Assembly (NCBI GenBank): GCA_002428225.1
Contig: DIUD01000049.1
Location: 26,700-34,058 of the forward strand
Direction of reading: 5' to 3'
Length of the DNA: 7,359 bases
DNA from: Roseovarius sp. UBA6167
Lineage (GTDB): Bacteria; Pseudomonadota; Alphaproteobacteria; Rhodobacterales; Rhodobacteraceae
Shown: positions 5,091 through 7,359 of the stretch, piece after piece
How positions within the stretch are numbered: position 1 is the stretch's first letter
Layout of the letters: every line of letters begins with the position of its first letter
Notes under the pieces: model-generated
Database searches by the model: none
The model's input: the letters and a program-made list of their open reading frames with translations, nothing else
What the model was told of the DNA's origin: nothing
Position numbers and translations under genes: made by a program

Positions 5091-6616
5091 CAGAATGTCT
5101 CCTGTGGCAGGGCAAAGGACTTCTTCTTGCCGCCGAACAGGGTGGTCTTGCCCGTCTCGCCGGTGGAACAACCGTTGCCATCTGTGAAGCCGCAGCCGCC
5201 ACGGATGTCGGCACCGGCCTCGTTCTGTTCGCGGTGCGCCGTGGGGATCGCAAAACGATCCTCGTAATCGGCGATGGCCATGATCTTGTACATGTCCTCG
5301 ATCATCCGGCCCGACATGCCGACGCGGGCCGCGATGCCTTCATCGCGCACGCCCTCCACGGTCAGCGCGCGCATGTAGAGCCGCATGGCCGACATCCGTT
5401 CCAGCGCCTGTACGATCGGTTCCTCGTCGCCCGCAGTCAGCATATTGGCCAGGTATTTGACCGGAATGCGCAAGGACCGCACGTCGGGCATCTGGTCGCT
5501 CATCGCGATCTGGCCGGCCTGTGCCGCGTTCTGGATCGGGGACAGCGGCGGGATATACCAGACCATCGGCAAGGTGCGGTATTCGGGGTGCAGCGGGAAG
5601 GCGACCTTCCAGTCCATCGCCATTTTCCAGACGGGCGAGATCTTGGCGGCCTCGATCCAGTCTTCGGGGATGCCGTCGCGCCGCGCGGCCTTGATCACCT
5701 CGGGGTCATTTGGGTCAAGGAACACGTCCAATTGCGCCCCGTAAAGATCGGTCTCGCGCTCGGCACTCGCCGCCGCCTCGATCTTGTCGGCGTCATAAAG
5801 GATGACGCCGAGATAGCGGATACGGCCGACGCAGGTTTCCGAACAGACCGTCGGCTGGCCGGATTCGATGCGCGGATAACAGAAGGTGCATTTCTCGGAT
5901 TTGCCGGTATCCCAGTTGTAATAGACCTTCTTGTAGGGGCAACCCGAGATGCACATCCGCCAGCCCCGGCATTTTTCCTGGTCGATCAGGACGATACCGT
6001 CCTCCTCACGCTTGTAGATCGCGCCGGATGGGCACGACGCCGAGCAGGTCGGGTTGAGGCAATGCTCGCACAGCCGCGGCAGATACATCATGAAGGTATT
6101 TTCATACTCTCCATAGATCTCCTTTTGCACATCCTCGAAGTTGTAGTCCTGCGAGCGTTTCGAAAACTCGCCGCCCAGGATCTCCTCCCAGTTCGGACCC
6201 TTCTCGATCTTTTCCATCCGCTCGCCGGTGATCTTGGACCGGGGGCGCGCGGTGGGGAAATGATCCATGTCGGGCGCGGATTTCAGATGGTCGTAGTCGA
6301 AATCGAACGGCTCGTAATAGTCGTCGATCTCGGGCATGGACGGGTTGGCAAAGATATTCGCCAGGATCCGCCACTTCGACCCCTGCTTGGGATGCAGCTT
6401 GCCGCTCGCCGAGCGCACCCAGCCGCCATTCCAGCGTTTCTGGTTTTCCCAGTCGGTCGGATAGCCGGTGCCGGGTTTGGTTTCGACATTGTTGAACCAT
6501 GCGTATTCAACGCCTTCGCGCGTGGTCCAGACGTTCTTGCAGGTGACCGAACAGGTGTGGCACCCGATGCATTTGTCGAGGTTGAGAACCTTGCCGATTT
6601 GCGCACGCACTCTCAT
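5090..6616 (-). CDS. narH: Respiratory nitrate reductase beta subunit, iron-sulfur protein NarH
   Basis: This 508-residue cytoplasmic-side subunit carries four iron-sulfur clusters that wire NarI haems to the molybdenum site in NarG. All cluster ligands are visible: Cys16/19/22/26 (CIGCHTCSVTC), Cys183/186/191/195 (CEHCLNPTCSASC), Cys216, Trp219, Cys222, Cys226 (CRGWRMCISGC) and Cys243/246/258/262. The Trp in the third motif replaces a Cys and marks the [3Fe-4S] cluster, as in E. coli NarH. Length matches the family (about 510). The ATG overlaps the narG stop in an ATGA, and GGAGG stands seven bases upstream. The C-terminal end, rich in Gly and Cys (GCGFTDGNGCSTGETG), ends with QETF. A long open frame on the opposite strand is a high-GC shadow. 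Confidence 0.97.
   Translation of the reverse strand: MRVRAQIGKVLNLDKCIGCHTCSVTCKNVWTTREGVEYAWFNNVETKPGTGYPTDWENQKRWNGGWVRSASGKLHPKQGSKWRILANIFANPSMPEIDDYYEPFDFDYDHLKSAPDMDHFPTARPRSKITGERMEKIEKGPNWEEILGGEFSKRSQDYNFEDVQKEIYGEYENTFMMYLPRLCEHCLNPTCSASCPSGAIYKREEDGIVLIDQEKCRGWRMCISGCPYKKVYYNWDTGKSEKCTFCYPRIESGQPTVCSETCVGRIRYLGVILYDADKIEAAASAERETDLYGAQLDVFLDPNDPEVIKAARRDGIPEDWIEAAKISPVWKMAMDWKVAFPLHPEYRTLPMVWYIPPLSPIQNAAQAGQIAMSDQMPDVRSLRIPVKYLANMLTAGDEEPIVQALERMSAMRLYMRALTVEGVRDEGIAARVGMSGRMIEDMYKIMAIADYEDRFAIPTAHREQNEAGADIRGGCGFTDGNGCSTGETGKTTLFGGKKKSFALPQETF
5099..5103 (-). promoter_or_regulatory. Shine-Dalgarno AGGAG deciding the narJ start
   Basis: AGGAG inside the end of narH lies eight bases before ATG 5090. 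Together with the TGATG overlap it fixes the narJ start and points to translational coupling with narH. Confidence 0.7.
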
Positions 6617-7359
6617 TCTGCGGCCTCCACTTTTCCGGTTGCGGGCCCGGACGCAGGGGTGTCCAGCCAGTCGATCTTTTTCATCTTGCGCACGATCACG
6701 AATTCGTCGCGGTTGCTGCCGACGGTGCCGTAATAGTTGAAACCATAGGACAACTGCGCATAGCCGCCGATCATGTGCGTGGGTTTCAGCGTGGCGCGGG
6801 TCACCGAATTGTGGATACCGCCGCGATGGCCGGTCTTTTCCGATCCCGGCGTGTTCACGATCTTTTCCTGCGCGTGATACATGAACAGCGTGCCCTGCTT
6901 GATCCGCTGGCTCACCACCACCCGCGCGGTCAGCGCGCCGTTGATGTTGTAGGCTTCAACCCAGTCGTTATCGACCAGCCCCGCCGTCTTCGCGTCCACC
7001 TCGGACATCCAGACCACCGGCCCGCCCCTGTTCAGCGTCAGCATCAGCAAGTTGTCGGTATAGGTGGAATGGATACCCCATTTCTGGTGCGGCGTGATGA
7101 AGTTCAGCACCACATGCGGGCTGCCCTCGGCGGCGTCGTTGTTGACGGCCTTGGTGATGGTCTTGAGGTCCACCGGCGGGCGATAGCTGACGAAACCCTC
7201 GCCGAAGGCGCGCATCCACAGGTGATCCTGATAGATCTGCTGCCGCCCCGTCAGCGTCCGCCACGGGATCAGCTCATGCACGTTGGTGTAGCCCGCGTTG
7301 TAGCAGACCTCCTCGCTCTCGATGCCCGACCATGTGGGGCTGGAGATGATCTTGCGCGG
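6613..7359 (-). CDS. narG: Respiratory nitrate reductase alpha subunit NarG, C-terminal part (5' end outside window)
   Basis: The last 248 residues of a protein that is usually about 1250 residues are present; the frame is open to the window edge at 7359. NarG holds the Mo-bisMGD active site that reduces nitrate to nitrite on the cytoplasmic side. The visible part is the molybdopterin-dinucleotide-binding C-terminal domain, with near-invariant NarG segments such as PHQKWGIHSTYTDNLLMLTL, SEKTGHRGGIHNSVTRATLK and YGFNYYGTVGSNRDEFVIVR. The last residues (after IDWLD) are variable as in other NarG proteins. The N-terminal [4Fe-4S] site and the active-site Asp are beyond the window, so completeness cannot be judged. 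The operon promoter and any FNR or NarR/NarL sites should lie upstream of narG, out of view. Confidence 0.97.
   Translation of the reverse strand, partial: PRKIISSPTWSGIESEEVCYNAGYTNVHELIPWRTLTGRQQIYQDHLWMRAFGEGFVSYRPPVDLKTITKAVNNDAAEGSPHVVLNFITPHQKWGIHSTYTDNLLMLTLNRGGPVVWMSEVDAKTAGLVDNDWVEAYNINGALTARVVVSQRIKQGTLFMYHAQEKIVNTPGSEKTGHRGGIHNSVTRATLKPTHMIGGYAQLSYGFNYYGTVGSNRDEFVIVRKMKKIDWLDTPASGPATGKVEAAE

Noticed and set aside
5091..5171. Extended narJ start at 5171
   Set aside because: The extra 27 residues overlap narH and have no NarJ similarity, and the Shine-Dalgarno sequence and TGATG overlap support 5090.
5075..6733. 552-codon open frame on the plus strand opposite narH
   Set aside because: It mirrors narH, whose family match and cysteine motifs are unambiguous. 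The plus-strand protein shows no recognisable domain and is typical of antisense frames in GC-rich genes.

Overview
The window looks like a high-GC alphaproteobacterial chromosome, most likely of the Rhodobacterales (Roseobacter/Paracoccaceae type). This rests on the protein flavour of TldD and the nitrate reductase subunits and on the GC-rich codon use; no taxonomic marker gene is present. Two conserved chromosomal blocks face each other, with a graveyard of insertion sequences between them.

Left block (1-670, + strand): the C-terminal 222 residues of the TldD metalloprotease, beginning just before its HEAIGH zinc motif.

Middle block (671-~1835): no intact gene. From left to right it holds about 150 bp of unassigned sequence with a possible IS21-type terminus; the 3' end of an IS66-family transposase gene (frameshifted) with its right terminal repeat; and an IS3-family remnant on the minus strand, into which the IS66 element appears to have jumped. 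The IS3 remnant is well preserved as protein code except at four points where short palindromic DNA interrupts it. Three of these are 37-bp units with a shared core (CTCGGAC plus flanks) and hairpin-forming arms; the fourth is a GC-rich palindrome. They are the most unusual thing in the window and may be members of an undescribed family of very small mobile palindromes.

Right block (~1840-7359, minus strand, read right to left): a respiratory nitrate reductase operon, narG (C-terminal part) - narH - narJ - narI - parvulin-type peptidyl-prolyl isomerase - hemerythrin-domain protein - beta-carbonic anhydrase. Neighbouring genes overlap or lie within 20 bp, with Shine-Dalgarno sequences placed to favour translational coupling. 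NarG, NarH and NarI form the membrane-bound, cytoplasm-facing enzyme that reduces nitrate to nitrite with quinol electrons. NarJ is its assembly chaperone. The isomerase, which also follows narI in Pseudomonas aeruginosa, probably helps fold a subunit. The hemerythrin-like protein is a probable di-iron sensor or scavenger. The terminal carbonic anhydrase gene is cut off by the IS3 remnant and is probably a pseudogene. The operon promoter, expected upstream of narG, lies outside the window.
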